A stretch of DNA of 64,000 nucleotides from Amborella trichopoda (taxonomy: Eukaryota > Streptophyta > Magnoliopsida > Amborellales > Amborellaceae): assembly GCF_000471905.2 (NCBI RefSeq), contig NW_006499997.1:809186-873185 (forward strand), in the 5' to 3' direction. Position 1 is the stretch's first letter, and each line of letters starts with the position of its first letter. Made by a program: the position numbers and the translations under genes. Under the pieces are notes generated by a model that was not told the DNA's origin, ran no database searches, and saw only the letters and a list, made by a program, of their open reading frames with translations. Positions 11,086 through 23,139 of the stretch are shown piece after piece.

Positions 11086-12419
11086 ATACGTGTGTGCGCC
11101 CGCGTGTAAATATGTGTCCAATGGTGAGAGGATTTTAAAGTGATAAAGATGTGGACTCGAACACCTACCTCACCAGTTGAGTTCGTGGGATGAGTCTGGG
11201 CCTTAGCCCTCTTAGATCATTTTGAAAACCCTACGGGTGTCCGGCAGCACAGTTTGAATTCGGCCCCCTCAATTATCGATATCTCACTTGGACTCTCACT
11301 AAAAACGGCTCTTAGAATTCGCTTTTGGCAACCTCTTCCTAGTAGATGTGTGGGATGGGGATTCTAGTGTAAGGATTAGGGTGATAGAGATGAAGAAAAA
11401 GTATAGAAGAAAGAGAAGAATGAGAGTGAATTGATAGGGTTTTAGTTCAGAGATTAGAGAGAAGAAGAGGAAGAGAGGAGAAAGGAGATAGTGACTCAAG
11501 AGTTGGGCAGCCTTCCGACGTAACCTCTCCTAAGAGGTATTACCAAAGGCAAATGAAGGTACTAGGTTCGAAGTCTTGGTACCTGGAGGATTTGGAGGAA
11601 GTAGAGTCATGAGCTTAACCCATGACTGTGTCACTAACTCAAAGAGCCTCCTTAGAATAACCAAGAGAGATAAGAAAGAGAAGAAAGAGAATAGAGAGAG
11701 AAATCCCTCACAACTCAAACACTATGTGAGTTAGTGGTTAGGGCGATCTGAGAGTTAAACTCTCTAGTAATATTGCCTCAGGAGGATCCCAACCCAAGTG
11801 ATCGAGTGCGAGAGATGAGAGTGAAGAAGAGGAGAGAGAATAACAAAGAGATAAGGAAAGGAGCGAGAGGGTAAGAGAAGAAAGAGAGAGAGATTGCTTT
11901 CACAAACCCACTGCGAGTCCGTGTGGTGTAAGAGAAGAGAGGGAGAAAGAATAGATGAGAGAGGGGAGAGAAGAAAGAAGAGGTAGAAGAGAGGGGTACG
12001 AGTTCATGTAGGGTAGAAGGAGAAATGGGGGGGAGAGAGAAGAGGAGAATGGAAGAGAGAGCTCGAACTTGCTGTGGGTCCAAGTGGATGAGGGGGGAGA
12101 CGGAGTGGAGACAGAGAGTGACGGGCCTGAATCGGGCCCGTACACAAGAGGGAGAGAGAGAGTTAGGGGGAGTGAGGAAGAGGGATGGCGGGCCCACTAC
12201 GTGCCCACGTGTAAGGAAGAGAGAGAGAGAGAAAGATGTCACAGCCTGCTGTGGGTCCATGCACACACAAGAAAGAGAGAGAGAGAGAGAGATGGGTGTA
12301 CAGACCCACCGTGGGTCCGTACAATAGAGAGAGAAAGAGGTGTCATAGATTCGTTGTGGGTCCGTGCACACACAAGAGAGAGAGAGAGAGAGAGTGGACC
12401 TAGGTGCTTTTTGAAGGTC
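11086..12419 (-). repeat. GA/CT-rich LTR segment with degenerate minisatellite
   Basis: The plus strand is extremely purine-rich. From 11880 a degenerate tandem array of GTGGGTCC-type boxes (about 11898, 12061, 12124, 12191, 12241, 12301, 12349) is joined by (GA)n linkers. A block CAACCCAAGTGATCGAGTGCGAGAG near 11790 recurs near 15300. On the minus strand this is pyrimidine-rich DNA like that following the TATA box in LTRs A, B and D, so it is probably the downstream part of LTR D. The long open frames here come from GA composition and are not genes. Confidence 0.5.
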
Positions 12420-12916
12420 NNNNNNNNNNNNNNNNNNNNNNNNNNNNNNNNNNNNNNNNNNNNNNNNNNNNNNNNNNNNNNNNNNNNNNNNNNNNNNNNN
12501 NNNNNNNNNNNNNNNNNNNNNNNNNNNNNNNNNNNNNNNNNNNNNNNNNNNNNNNNNNNNNNNNNNNNNNNNNNNNNNNNNNNNNNNNNNNNNNNNNNNN
12601 NNNNNNNNNNNNNNNNNNNNNNNNNNNNNNNNNNNNNNNNNNNNNNNNNNNNNNNNNNNNNNNNNNNNNNNNNNNNNNNNNNNNNNNNNNNNNNNNNNNN
12701 NNNNNNNNNNNNNNNNNNNNNNNNNNNNNNNNNNNNNNNNNNNNNNNNNNNNNNNNNNNNNNNNNNNNNNNNNNNNNNNNNNNNNNNNNNNNNNNNNNNN
12801 NNNNNNNNNNNNNNNNNNNNNNNNNNNNNNNNNNNNNNNNNNNNNNNNNNNNNNNNNNNNNNNNNNNNNNNNNNNNNNNNNNNNNNNNNNNNNNNNNNNN
12901 NNNNNNNNNNNNNNNN
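12420..12916. other. Assembly gap, 497 N
   Basis: Unknown bases. The sequence on both sides is nearly identical: a GA run followed by GTGGACCTAGGTGCTTTT and GAAGGTC. The gap therefore lies inside a tandem repeat and its true length is uncertain. Confidence 0.98.
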
Positions 12917-13214
12917 AGAGAGAGAGAGAGAGAGAGAGAGTGGACCTAGGTGCTTTTGAAGGTCCCTTTGAGCGCTCCTTAGAGAGAGAGGGCTTAGTCT
13001 TTAGGCTAAGGTTAGGGTCTAGATTCTAGGTAGATGGACCTAAGTGGGTTAGGGTTGTGTATGGTGTATGGTATAGGATGGTCTAAGGTGTATGGTAGGC
13101 TAAGGTTATGGTAGGAAGTTTAGGGTTCTAAGGATTATGGGAGTTTGAGGTTCTAGAGAGTAGGGAGTTAAGGGTTCTAAGTAGTAAGAAGCTAAGAGTT
13201 CTAAGGATTATGGG
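12917..13214. repeat. Degenerate TTAGGGTTCTAAGG-type repeats
   Basis: After a (GA)n run come loosely repeated units such as AAGGTTAGGGTCTAG, TTTAGGGTTCTAAGG, TTAAGGGTTCTAAG and TAAGAGTTCTAAGG with variable spacing of 15-35 bases. They echo the plant telomere word TTTAGGG but never form a regular array, so they are better read as an internal repeat of LTR D. Confidence 0.5.
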
Positions 13215-14720
13215 GTGCCAAGGGTAGTTTTTCTCTCTAAAAATTGTTTTTCTATCCTCTCATTTTGAGTTAGGGAGTGGGTTAGAAGCAAGAGATGAAG
13301 CTCAATTTCTCATTGAATTGTCCAGCATTCCAATACATTCCATAAACTCTCCAAGAGCCTCTATTACAAATGACTTAACTTGCTTATATAGAGCATCCTT
13401 TAAACATGGGTGGATACTTAAAAACTATTAAAATTGCACATTTAATGGAATAAAATAAAAATCCTATTTTTGTGAATAATGGCCAAATTTATCCTTAGCA
13501 CTTTTCATGAAATGACAAAACTATTCCTTCTTGAGGGGCTTTTCACTATTGTTAGGCCTTGGGAGCTTTTTTGGATGTTTTTTGTGGTAATTCAGATCAT
13601 CAAACATCGTAAAATCGTTGTTTGCATTATTATGCACGTTTTGATACCCATTTATCAACTTGAATTGAAGTTTTAAGGAAGAACCCAAAATCTAGCCAAG
13701 TTCATAATATTTTGTAACTTCGACCACCTATATAGAACAATCTGTGATGTTTCGAGTCTTCTTTTTTATCACAAATTGAAGAGAACTGCATCATGATCGT
13801 TTCGTGAAAAAATTTGTCCAATTTGGTCTTCGTTTGAGTGCATTCCAAAATGGAGAGGTCGACGGATAATGGGATTCCAATGACCAAAAAACTTGTCTTC
13901 TTTAACCTCAAAATTTAGTGTCAAATTATATCAAATCAAACCCTTGAAAGCACAGTTGCAACGAACTCATACTTGCAACAATCCAACATTAGGATCTCAA
14001 GATATAGCCTCTTGTATTTTGAGATGTTTCATTTTTCAAATTTGAAATTCAAGTGTTTTGAACCCATCTTCTCTCTAAAAATTCTCTTATTTTGGGTCAC
14101 GTTATGTGATGTGCTATATGTCAAAGCGAGCGTATTGGCAAGATCTAGCTCGTGTCCAAATTTGAGAGTAATTGGACGTAAAATAAGCGAGATATGAGCA
14201 TTTTAAATTCATCTCGAAATGAGAAAACTCAGTCTATAGAAACTGGTTCATAGAAGCTGCACCAAAATAATGTAAAACCCATTCTTTTATGGTAAGTTAG
14301 TGCCAGAATACTCTCGAAGGGTCTGGTTGACCCGAAATTTGGTATCTGGGGGTTTTTCAACATTTTGGATCTAATGACAGTGGGTTGGTGCTCATCTGAG
14401 ACACTTATAATAGTGTCGTGGTTATAAGGTCTCCTTTTAGCTTGATAGGAACTGGATTTGAAAACTAAGTTTCGTTCAGAGTGGCCTAAAACTTATTGGA
14501 ATGCGACAAAAATTTACAGGTATCCTTAAGGTACCCAAAGCTACCCTCTCATGCAATTTGTGGCCGATCTGACACTTCTTTTGAGATTACCCAAAATAGG
14601 CTTATTCATATAGTGCTCCTGTGGTCCGTCGGCATTTTTGGTACCGACAGGATCAGGTTGCAACTGGATCCTTCCTTAGGCATCTCGAGGATAAAAGTAC
14701 ATAAAATATGATGTATAACA
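13215..14720 (-). repeat. LTR D (core), minus strand
   Basis: The reverse complement begins TGTTATACATCATATTTTATG at 14720 (compare the start of LTR B) and follows LTRs A and B through shared blocks: CCTGT-GGTACC, CAGTTCCTATCA, CCACTGTCATTA, GCTCAAATTTGGACAC-AG and a TATA region (CTCTATATAAGCA at about 13394-13382) preceded by GTATCCACCCATGTTTAAAGG. It ends by the block AGAGAGAAAAACTACCC, also seen in LTRs A and B. Its downstream end probably continues into the GA-rich block to the left. No coding content. Confidence 0.75.
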
Positions 14721-15539
14721 ACTTTCCCCACTGAATGCTACTCTTTGAGAGGATCAAGAAGTGTAACATTTGGAACAAAACCTGCCAGAGGTCATCTTTT
14801 GAATCCTTACTTAGGTGCCTTTATTATCTTTCAAAAATCTTGTTCTTCTCGATCACTAGCATCAACACGATCCTTGAGAAGGAGACCATGCTAAGATTCT
14901 TCCCTAAGGGATGACTGAAGTGGATTCTAATGATTGAGGGCCTTGTTTAAGGGCTTGATATACCCAATACTGCTAGAATCCTTTTTCTGAGGGAGCACAG
15001 TAGCTGAGGGGCTTGCTTAAAGGCTTGTTTCCCAACTCAACCAATGCTTTTGACTGAGCCAACTGGTGGGTGCCTTTGAAGCTTGAATCTCAATTCAGTG
15101 GAATTTTTTGTTCCAATAACTGGGGGACTTATCTAATGGCTTGGGACCCAGTCTAATTAGAATCCAGATGTATTTGGCAGTCGAGGGTCTTGCTTGGAGA
15201 CTTCCTTCCCAATCCATTAGATTTTTCTTGAAACCCAGTGGTTAGAGTAGTTCAAGGGTTAAAACTCTAAGAAAGCTATCTCAGGATCATCCCAGCCCAA
15301 GTGATCGAGCGCAAAAGAATATGCGTCTCTTACGACTCAAAACGCTATGTGAACTAATGGTTACTGCAGCGGTCCAAGAGTTAGAACCCTAAAAAGCTAT
15401 CTCAAGAGGACCTCGGCTCGAGTGCTTAAAGGTGAGAGAATAGATGAGTTAAAAAAGAGAATAAATTGAGAGTGAATGAATGAGAGGTGAGGGAATGAGT
15501 TAGAGAGAGTGGAGTATTAAAGTGAGAGAGGAGAACTAG
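14721..15539. other. Degenerate repeat region without genes
   Basis: Contains repeated blocks like TTGAGGGCCTTGTTTAAGGGCTTG near 14932, 15003, 15118 and 15178 at irregular spacing (first 20 bases compared). Two copies of a block (GGTTA-AG-NGNTC-AGAGTTA-AACTCTA) near 15237 and 15358 match 11735 as well. No credible frame. Probably LTR or leader DNA of the same element family as LTR D. Confidence 0.45.
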
Positions 15540-16260
15540 AGAGATGAAGAAAGAGGATGGACCTGCCTATGGTGCGGGACCATGTGTTTAGGGGGGAGAG
15601 TGGAGAGAGGATGAGAGAGAGATGAAGGGATAAGACAGATCCACCTATGGTGCCGGTCCATGGCTAAGGGGGTGAGAGAGGGTGAGAGAGTGAGTAAGAT
15701 AGAGAGATAGAGGGACCCGCCTATGATGCGGGTTCGTGAATTGATGGGGAGGAGGGTGAGAGATGGTGAGAGAGTAGAGAGGGCGAGTCGAATCTACCTA
15801 GGGTGTGGGTCTGTGGCTAGAATGAGGAGGTGAGAGGGTGAGAGAGCAAGGTAAATAGAGAGAGGGGGGACGGGCTCGCCTATGGCGCGGGTCCGTGACC
15901 TTGGGCGAAAGAGGGAGACAGAGTAAGAGAAAAGAGAAGGAGAGAAGCCGAGCCCGCCCTAGGTGTGGATCTGTGACTTTTTAGGCGAGAGAGAGAGAGA
16001 GGGAGTGAACAAAGAGAGAGAGAGGGAAAGAGAGAAGGAGCTCAAACCCGCCCTGGGTCCAAGTGGAGAGAGTGAGTGAAAGGGGGAAGTTCAGTCCTGC
16101 CCTAGGTTTGAGTGGAGAGAGAGAGAGAGAGAAGAGAAAGAAGAAAGAAGAGAGAGAAATAGAAAAGAGATATAAGAGAGATGAGAGAAAGAGAGAGGAG
16201 AGAGAGGGAGAGAAAGAGAGAGAAAAGATAGAGAAGATAGATTAGACTTAGAATGGGCTT
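15540..16260 (-). repeat. 77-82-bp hairpin-cored minisatellite
   Basis: About eight units, each a GC-rich box (ACCTGCCTATGGTGCGGGA-like at 15560, 15637, 15716, 15793, 15875, 15951) followed by a (GA)n-rich linker. Box spacing is 76-82 bases. The core is self-complementary (ACCCGC-ctatgat-GCGGGT at about 15715). From 16060 the boxes shorten and the array dissolves into pure GA sequence. It parallels the boxes at 11.9-12.4 kb. Confidence 0.7.
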
Positions 16261-16345
16261 GAGCTTAAGTGCGCCTTCGAGGGTACCTTTCACATGGACT
16301 TTGGAAAGACGTCTTGGTCCTTGTAGGTTAAGTTTAGGGTCTAAA

Positions 16346-18535
16346 TGTTTTACGTCATTTTTGACGTACCTACATCCCTGAAAAAATTAAGCAGAGCGCT
16401 AGTGACAACCTAATCCTGTTGGTGTCCAAAGACACTTCCAGACCAAGGGAACACTGAAGAATAAGCCTAATACTAGGCAACCTTGGAAAAAGTACCATGA
16501 CACCACAAAGGGACCTTATAACTACATTCCTGAGCTAGGAGCTTCAAAAACATTACCAGACCACTGTCGTTGCATTCAGAACAGCGAAAAACCCTTAGGG
16601 ACCAAATTTGGGCTCAATCGGACTTTTCAAGAACATTCTGGACCCAAATTAGCTCTAACGGGTAGATCGTATGCTATTGCGGTGGGGCCTCACCAAAACC
16701 AGTCCTCAATCATGGAGGTCATGATCTTCACCTCTCGAGATGACCTGCAAACACCCACTCATGTCTCGATTGAAGTCGGAACAAGCTCAAATTCGGACAC
16801 AAGATAGGTCTCGACAACCCGGTCATGTTGACATATGGCACGCTTTGTGACATGACCCAGAATCAAAGTTTTTTTAGAGAAAATGTGAGCCCCAAACCAT
16901 GGAATCAGAGCTTTTTGAAGAAAGGACAACTCAAACTTTGTGAAGCAATAAAAATCGAGATCTGTACATCGAATCATAGTAAAGACAGGTCCGATGAGAC
17001 CATATCACAAAGGGCTACAAACTGGTATAACTATTGCATTCAATCTAAGGTCAGATAAATCGTAAATTCCAATGATGAAAAAGAAATAAGATCGCCCAGT
17101 CGATGGAATCCCTTTTTCTGGCGATCTCCTAAAATCATAACGTACTTCAAGTAAGGACCAAAACAAATAAACATTGGTGCAAAAAACTGTGGAAGTCGCC
17201 TCTGTAATTTACACTCAAAATAAAGACTCGAAGTACCATAGATTGTGTTGTAACAACGGCCAAAAGTTCACGGTCTAGTTGGACTTCTACCACTAAGGAA
17301 AAAGTCCGCCTCAAGATGATCAAAAGGCATCAAACTCTTCATAATCAACTAACCAAGACCACGATGATCGATCATCTCAAACACCGTTACAAGGATCCGA
17401 AAAAGCTTCCAAGATTTGGCAATGGCGAAAGGCCCCTCAGAGAGGGATGGTTTCATCATTAGCATGAAAGGTTTAAGGGGTATTTTGGTCTTTTATTCTT
17501 AAATTTGGGATTTTATTGTAATTTCTTTTAATTGTTTTTAAGCTTAGTTTTGAGCATCCACCCCTATTTGGTGGGTTTTCTATATAAACAAGCTTAGGTC
17601 AATTATAAAAAGGTCGGATCATTCATTAATGAAATAGAGGAATTAAGCTGATTTCTACTTGTCTTTTTGCTCCTAGCCCTTGGATCTAGCGCCAAAGAGA
17701 GAGAAAATTTTCAGAGAGAGAAACTACCCCTAGCCCTCACTAGTCGTGCAGCTCCATGCCCTCTCACCCTCGTCTTTCTTTCTTCTCTCTCTTCACTTGT
17801 TACTTGCCCCACGCAGTAACCCGTGCCAACGGAGCACGCATGACCTCATCTATTCCCTTTGACATCTTTAGTGTAGACGCAGCAATCCTGCGGTACCATA
17901 TAGCACCATGCTATCCGACGTACACTCGACCCAATACCTTTCAGAGTCAATTTAAGAATTCCATCCCTCAGATCATCGCTCTAATTTCCTCTCTGCACAG
18001 TCGAGTTGAGTTGTGAGAAACACATACGCTCTCTCCCTCAGTCACTCGAGAGGAGTCTTCCTGAGCCAATAAGTGAAGAGAGTTCTAATCCTTCAATTGC
18101 TCTGATCACCCGAGTGTATAGCATTCGTGTGGAGAGGGGAATCCTTATCACCTTTCTCCATTATCCCTTATTTTCGTCAACTAGCCCTTGTTCAAGCGAG
18201 CCACTATAGAAGAGTACAACTGAGTCCATATTGCAGTTTCCAGCACGAGAAAATGAAGCAACGAGTTGAAAAGCCAGAAGAGAGTCCGTGTCCAAACCGT
18301 GCTGGAAGACAGTTGGAGGACTTTATAATTGTTCTGAGAGGGAAACCTGACCAGGTGTGTTCTGAACCCCAAAACAACGAGGTAAGCACCTAAACGCACC
18401 CTTGTCGTAAAATATCTCCTTGTTGGTTGTTATTCGCACGTAGGAGAGCACACATGCAACACACGCAGAACTTCCACGACTGTTCAAGAGAGGATTTTTC
18501 TCACCATCCGCGTGAAGAAAAATCAGGTTCGATCA
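16346..18535 (+). repeat. LTR A (5' LTR), Ty3/gypsy Tat-like family
   Basis: Starts TGTTTTACGTCA and ends TTCGATCA, followed after two bases by a primer-site-like sequence. It aligns along its length with LTR B (31148-33576), although the first 200 bases are the most similar. It contains the conserved upstream box and TATATAAA near 17581, and then a 950-bp transcribed part with CT-rich stretches. No protein-coding content is credible. The leader that follows is homologous to the leader after LTR B. Confidence 0.82.
17554..17588 (+). promoter_or_regulatory. LTR A core promoter
   Basis: GCATCCACCCCTATTTGG at 17554 is followed by TATATAAA at 17581-17588 (27 bases from box start to TATA). The same box and spacing recur in five other LTRs of the window. 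Transcription would start about 30 bases downstream. Confidence 0.7.
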
Positions 18536-18537
18536 AT

Positions 18538-18556
18538 TGGTGACTCCACTAGGGAC
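18538..18556 (+). other. Primer binding site of LTR A
   Basis: TGGTGACTCCACTAGGGAC lies two bases after the LTR. Ogre/Tat-type elements often show TGGCGACTC-type primer sites attributed to an arginine tRNA. The tRNA is not proven here. Confidence 0.65.
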
Positions 18557-18630
18557 ACGTCACCCTATAGTTGGCTCGGTCTGTTCTCAAGCAAAAATAT
18601 GTCTTCTCTCTCTCTCTCTCTACTAAAATT

Positions 18631-19132
18631 GCAATGGAGTCTTATTACTCCTCTTTCATCTAAGTTGGGGACTTCATCATCCCCATATTTGCGACCTCGA
18701 CCATGGAGAACAGAATGACCAATCATGCTTCTCTGTTGTCCTCCTCAAGTGGCCTAGCTAGCCTTGCCATTCTAGTTCAGGCTAGGGATATTAGGAGAGA
18801 AGGTGCGCGAACTCCTTCTCCTTCCTTCTCCGACATCAAAGGGAAATCCATGAATCTCACCTGCATGGGTGGTTCTTAAACCACCTTCTCTCATAAGCAC
18901 CCTGTTACTGGCGAGTCCTGCCAGTCGTAAACCTAAAAGTGGTCTTCACGTCACTCCTCCTCTTCAACCGATGGGTCCCAATAAGACCACTGCCTCAGTG
19001 GGTAACCTAAAGGTAACCCCACCCATACTTCACAAAGGCGTCACTGGTATTAGCGCATCACTTTGGCTACTCCCGTGTCAGTCCGAGTGGTCCCAAAGCC
19101 ACAGCAGGCACATTTACACACATTGCGGTTGA
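18631..19132 (+). pseudogene. Conserved leader ORF, broken copy
   Basis: Starts at an ATG 93 bases after the primer site and reads MESYYSSFI then a stop, continuing VGDFIIPIFATS. It matches the frame after LTR B (33668) residue by residue through SDIKGKS and SVGNLKVTPPILHKG. It has several stops and one frame change. Function unknown. By position it could be the extra ORF1 that Ogre-type elements carry ahead of gag. The rest of the leader (19133-19825) still aligns with 34127-34800 but has no long frame. Confidence 0.5.
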
Positions 19133-19825
19133 TGGTTTGACGATCACTGCGATGATATGGGAAAGGCAACACCTTACCTCGGTCTCCTCACCTTCTTCAA
19201 GTCTCTTGAGGCCCAGACTCATCACAAATGGTCTTCAGGCCACTAATGCACCACATGATAATCTCACAGCTTGAGGCAACCCAAAGGCTAAAACCAAGCG
19301 AGCACACTGCTTTCAGGGTAATCGAAAGTTTTCTAGGACAGTGCACATGCATGATGAAGGACATAAGGCCTCTCTAACTAAACAGGTCGGTATTTCAAAT
19401 ATCCAGCCTTCCACCTCACAAGGGGTTGGGTCACAACCCGCCCCGAACACTGCTATGGGCCATGCACATACTTGCAGGATCGATGACTATACCAGTGGAA
19501 AAGGGAAAGGAGCGTCATATGCGCCATCACTATCCCGAAGATGTTCAGCACGTGGTGTTTGAAGAAATTCCCTTCGAGCACCATTCTGACTACTCCTCCT
19601 CCTCTATACACACGAGCTAGCACCCGGGGCAAGATATCCTCAAGGACGACCAATCAGCACCCCCTTTTCCCAGGCAAACCGAGGCCTCCGAGGAAGACTA
19701 CGAGCTCCCTACTTCATGGATGTCATACATTACAGGAATTACTTCGCCTACATCTCTGTAAGGTAAGCCAACCGAGAAAAAAGTTTGTAATTCTGTGTTT
19801 GAGATGACTGCTGCTAGGGCTCCCC

Positions 19826-21435
19826 TTAACTCCTGGGTGGCAACCCCCGAGAGGTATCTAATGTTTGGAGAGGAGCAACATTAGCTAGGGGTTTAAGATG
19901 AAGAGGCATGACAGTGGTTGTTACGCTGACTAAGTTTCTTTGTTGGCTAACGTGAGGGTTAGATCTGTTGCTAACAAGATTACAAGTTTGACCTCCCCCT
20001 GAGGTCTGAGCTTGATTTTCCCTGTGATGCCTTAATAGTCTTTCGGTTTTGGCTGCCCTTGTGATTATGTCAGAGAAAGTGGTGAGATTAGAAGCTTCGA
20101 CATGTAAAGAAATTTCTTTCTTCATGTTCCTTACGCACATTTGTACAACATCAATCTCAGTCATAGGATTGGTCTGGCACAAGGCGATGTCCCTCCATCT
20201 CAGGATGTACTCGCCCATTGACTCCTTCATCCCCTGAGTCATTGTGAGATGTTTTATTGCTTGAACATTTAGTTCTTCTTCATAGAAGCGCTTGTAAAAT
20301 AACTGCTCTGTCTCTTCCCAAGAATGAACTAAGTTTGGGGGCAAGCGTGTATACTACTTAAAGGCGGGTCCAATCAAAGTTTCCACAAAATGCGGAAGAA
20401 GTAGTCTGGAGTCTGGGGTCGATTCCTGGCATGCTGATATGAAACGAGCCACATGCTGCTAAGGTGAGCACGTGCCATTGAAGACTGGCAACCTTCCTTT
20501 TTGATAGCTGATGAGAAAGGAAATTTGATCAATAAAAGGTAGGTAAGGCTTTTTGTAATGGAATTGGAAGCTTGTAAGCCCCTAGATGCTTTTATTGATC
20601 ATTCTTTGGACGTCTTCTTGCGTGAACACTGATGGCGCAACTTGAGAGTCTACGTTGGGTTGGTCATCGAAAAAGATAGGAGGGTTTAGAGGTCCTGGGG
20701 TTCGTGCTCTAGGAGGAGGTGGAGGTCTCTCTTCTTCTTCACGTTGGGGTTTGAGAGGGGAATTTTTCTCTTGATGGGAAGGCACCGCAAGTCGAGCATC
20801 TTCAAGTCCCTTGAGCCTGTCCATGATGTTGTTTAACATATTCTCGAAACAGGCCATTGGATTTTCAAGTCCTTCTCCGTTACTACGATTACCTCGACTT
20901 GCTCGCCCGAGTCAGATAATTCGACAGTGGGGATGATTATGGATCTCTTCACATATCGATCTGGCAATCTGAGCAATAGAGGTTGAGCTTGCCCAAATTG
21001 AGCTTGAGATTGTCTCACAGCCCAAGTGAGTAGTGGCTCTGGACGGCCTTGGGGTCGGATTACTACTGAGTCTGACACCTGAAGGCCTTGGGGCAATCGT
21101 TCAACCTGAATGGGCTCAAGACAGCCTTGGGGCCATATCTCTTATACCGACTCATGACGGCATTGGGGTCGTGGATCTGATGAAGTGAGTTCATCCTCGG
21201 GTACCTCGACGACATATCAATGAACAGTGCCACCTATCTCAGACTTTCCCATGACTTGCAATGGGTAGAACCAATTTTGTTTTAGTAGGTCTTCTGAGAT
21301 TGAAGACTCTATTTTTTCTTTCGGAGCAGCACTTTTATCTGTTTGAAGATATTTTTCAACACCTTGAGTCCCCGATGCGGAATAAAAGAGAAGCCGATCA
21401 ATAAAGCCTTGACATATAGTGGAATTCCTAACCAT
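19826..21435 (-). pseudogene. Ty3/gypsy gag remnant, minus strand
   Basis: The frame 20344-19826 holds a clear retrotransposon gag core: HSWEETEQLFYKRFYEEELN, then ESMGEYILRWRDIALCQTNP and AAKTERLLRHHRENQAQ. Upstream pieces on the same strand are 21435-21217, 21096-20833 and 20857-20582 (MACFENMLNNIMDRLKGLE, a coiled-coil start, then a proline-rich stretch RPPPPPRARTPGP). The four pieces are in different frames. It is cut at 19826 where plus-strand leader sequence begins, so protease and pol are missing. Its strand is opposite to the flanking LTRs A and C, so it belongs to another element. Confidence 0.8.
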
Positions 21436-22633
21436 CTTAGAATTGCCCCAAAATTGGTCAAAATCTTCCTAAGCACTCCAAAAATTCACCTACCAAGTTT
21501 TTTCACAATTCGACATGTCTAAGGCAGTGCAAACAAAGAAACAATTTTGAAAAAATCAGCCTCTAGCACTTTGAAATGGACCCCATAACTAGAACTTTAT
21601 TTTCGGTACGTCAAACAGCTGTGGGACCACTGCCATTAGTTTCGGCGCTGTCAAAAATCCCTAGGGGTCAAGTTTCGACTTAAACAGATGTTCCAAGACA
21701 AAGTTATAGGTGAAACATTAAAAAAGGGTAGGCCTCATGCTATCCCTATGGGGCCTCCCTCTACCAATCTCTATTAAAGGAGACTGGTTTACACAGTCAC
21801 GAGTAGTAACTTTGGATACCCATATCTCACTCGTTACAAGTCGGTTCGTGCTCAAATTTTGTGAGTGTGTTCGTCTTGTCAAGACGAACGTTTTGGTTTG
21901 TGGCACGCCCTGTGATGATACTGGAGCAAGGGGAAAAAACTGGAGAGAAGTTAGCAATTCGTGAAGACAGTTGTAAAAAATTCAGCAGCAACACACCTTG
22001 CTCGAGTGGCCATATCACAACGCTCGTGTACCCGATCGATGCGAAACCAATTGCATTATGTACATAAGGTCAGAGGCTATGTCTGGTCCGAACCATGTGT
22101 ACAATGAACGGTTGGACTCGACACATGAAGGCTTCAAATTTGCTGTAAATTCTGACCGTTGGATTTTCATATTCCGGCAAACAGCCAAAGACGACAAAAT
22201 ATCTTCTTTCGAGCATAAAATCGACCAACGTTTATTGCAATGTGATCATGATGGCATGCTCAGTGCAATTCAACAAAGAAATCAAAGAAAAACATCAAGA
22301 AACAAGCACATTATCGATCAAAAGTTTTCAAAATCTATACAAATTTTGAATCGCATGATAATGCCCTAAAAATGCGATCTGTGTCTCGAAGTTGATATCA
22401 AATCGATCGTCATGCTGAGCCCGAAAAGAAAGACATCATCTTTTGACCTAACGGACGCCGGAGCAAACTCGAATCATCCACGAAAGGTCACGCACGTTAT
22501 AAGGCAGCAGCATGAACTGTTTTGAAATTTCATGTATTATTGGGCAGGGGCAAAACAATCCTTTTGCAACCATTTTTAGATTTTATTTCAATTCAATTAA
22601 ATTGTAATTATCATCAATTATGCTAGATTTTAG

Positions 22634-22670
22634 GCATCCACCCATGTTTGGGCTCTATTCTATAAATACA
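22634..22670 (+). promoter_or_regulatory. LTR C core promoter
   Basis: GCATCCACCCATGTTTGGG at 22634 is followed by TATAAATA at 22661. A possible AATAAA polyadenylation signal lies near 22716. Same layout as LTRs A, B, C-prime, D and G. Confidence 0.7.
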
Positions 22671-23139
22671 CGTTAAACCTAATTGTAAAGAGATCCCTCA
22701 GTTTTTCATCTTATGAATAAAATTTGAGATTTCACATTGAAATTATGGGCATGTCTTGGAGAGAGAGAGAGGAGAAAGAAGAAAAAGTCTGGTACCTTTT
22801 GGTGAAGGTAACTTTCTCTCTCCTCCTGTTATCTCTCTTTCACTCTCCTCTTCTCACCTCTCTCTTTCTTTCCTCCTCTTTTATCTCTCTCTCTCCTCTT
22901 CTCATCTCCCTCTTTCTGTCTCCTCTTCTCGTCTATCCATTTCTCTTTCCTCGCTTTCCTAATCTCTCTCTTCCTTCTTTCTCTTTGTTCTCTTCTTTCT
23001 TTCTCTTCTCCATTCATGCCTGGGGGATCCTATCACTAGGTATGATGTCCTCCTATTCCTGGAACATACATAGTGAGCCGGGCCTTAACCCCGAGTGGTG
23101 GGCAGAGCCTCTGTCCAAGTTCCCTTGCCTCTTTTCCTC

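Noticed and set aside
12069..12959. A 296-codon plus-strand open frame
   Set aside because: It crosses the 497-N gap, and its readable parts are GA-repeat translations (Glu/Arg runs). Not a gene.
12985..13214. Interstitial telomere array
   Set aside because: Spacing and wording are irregular and no run of two exact TTTAGGG units occurs. Kept only as a low-interest observation.
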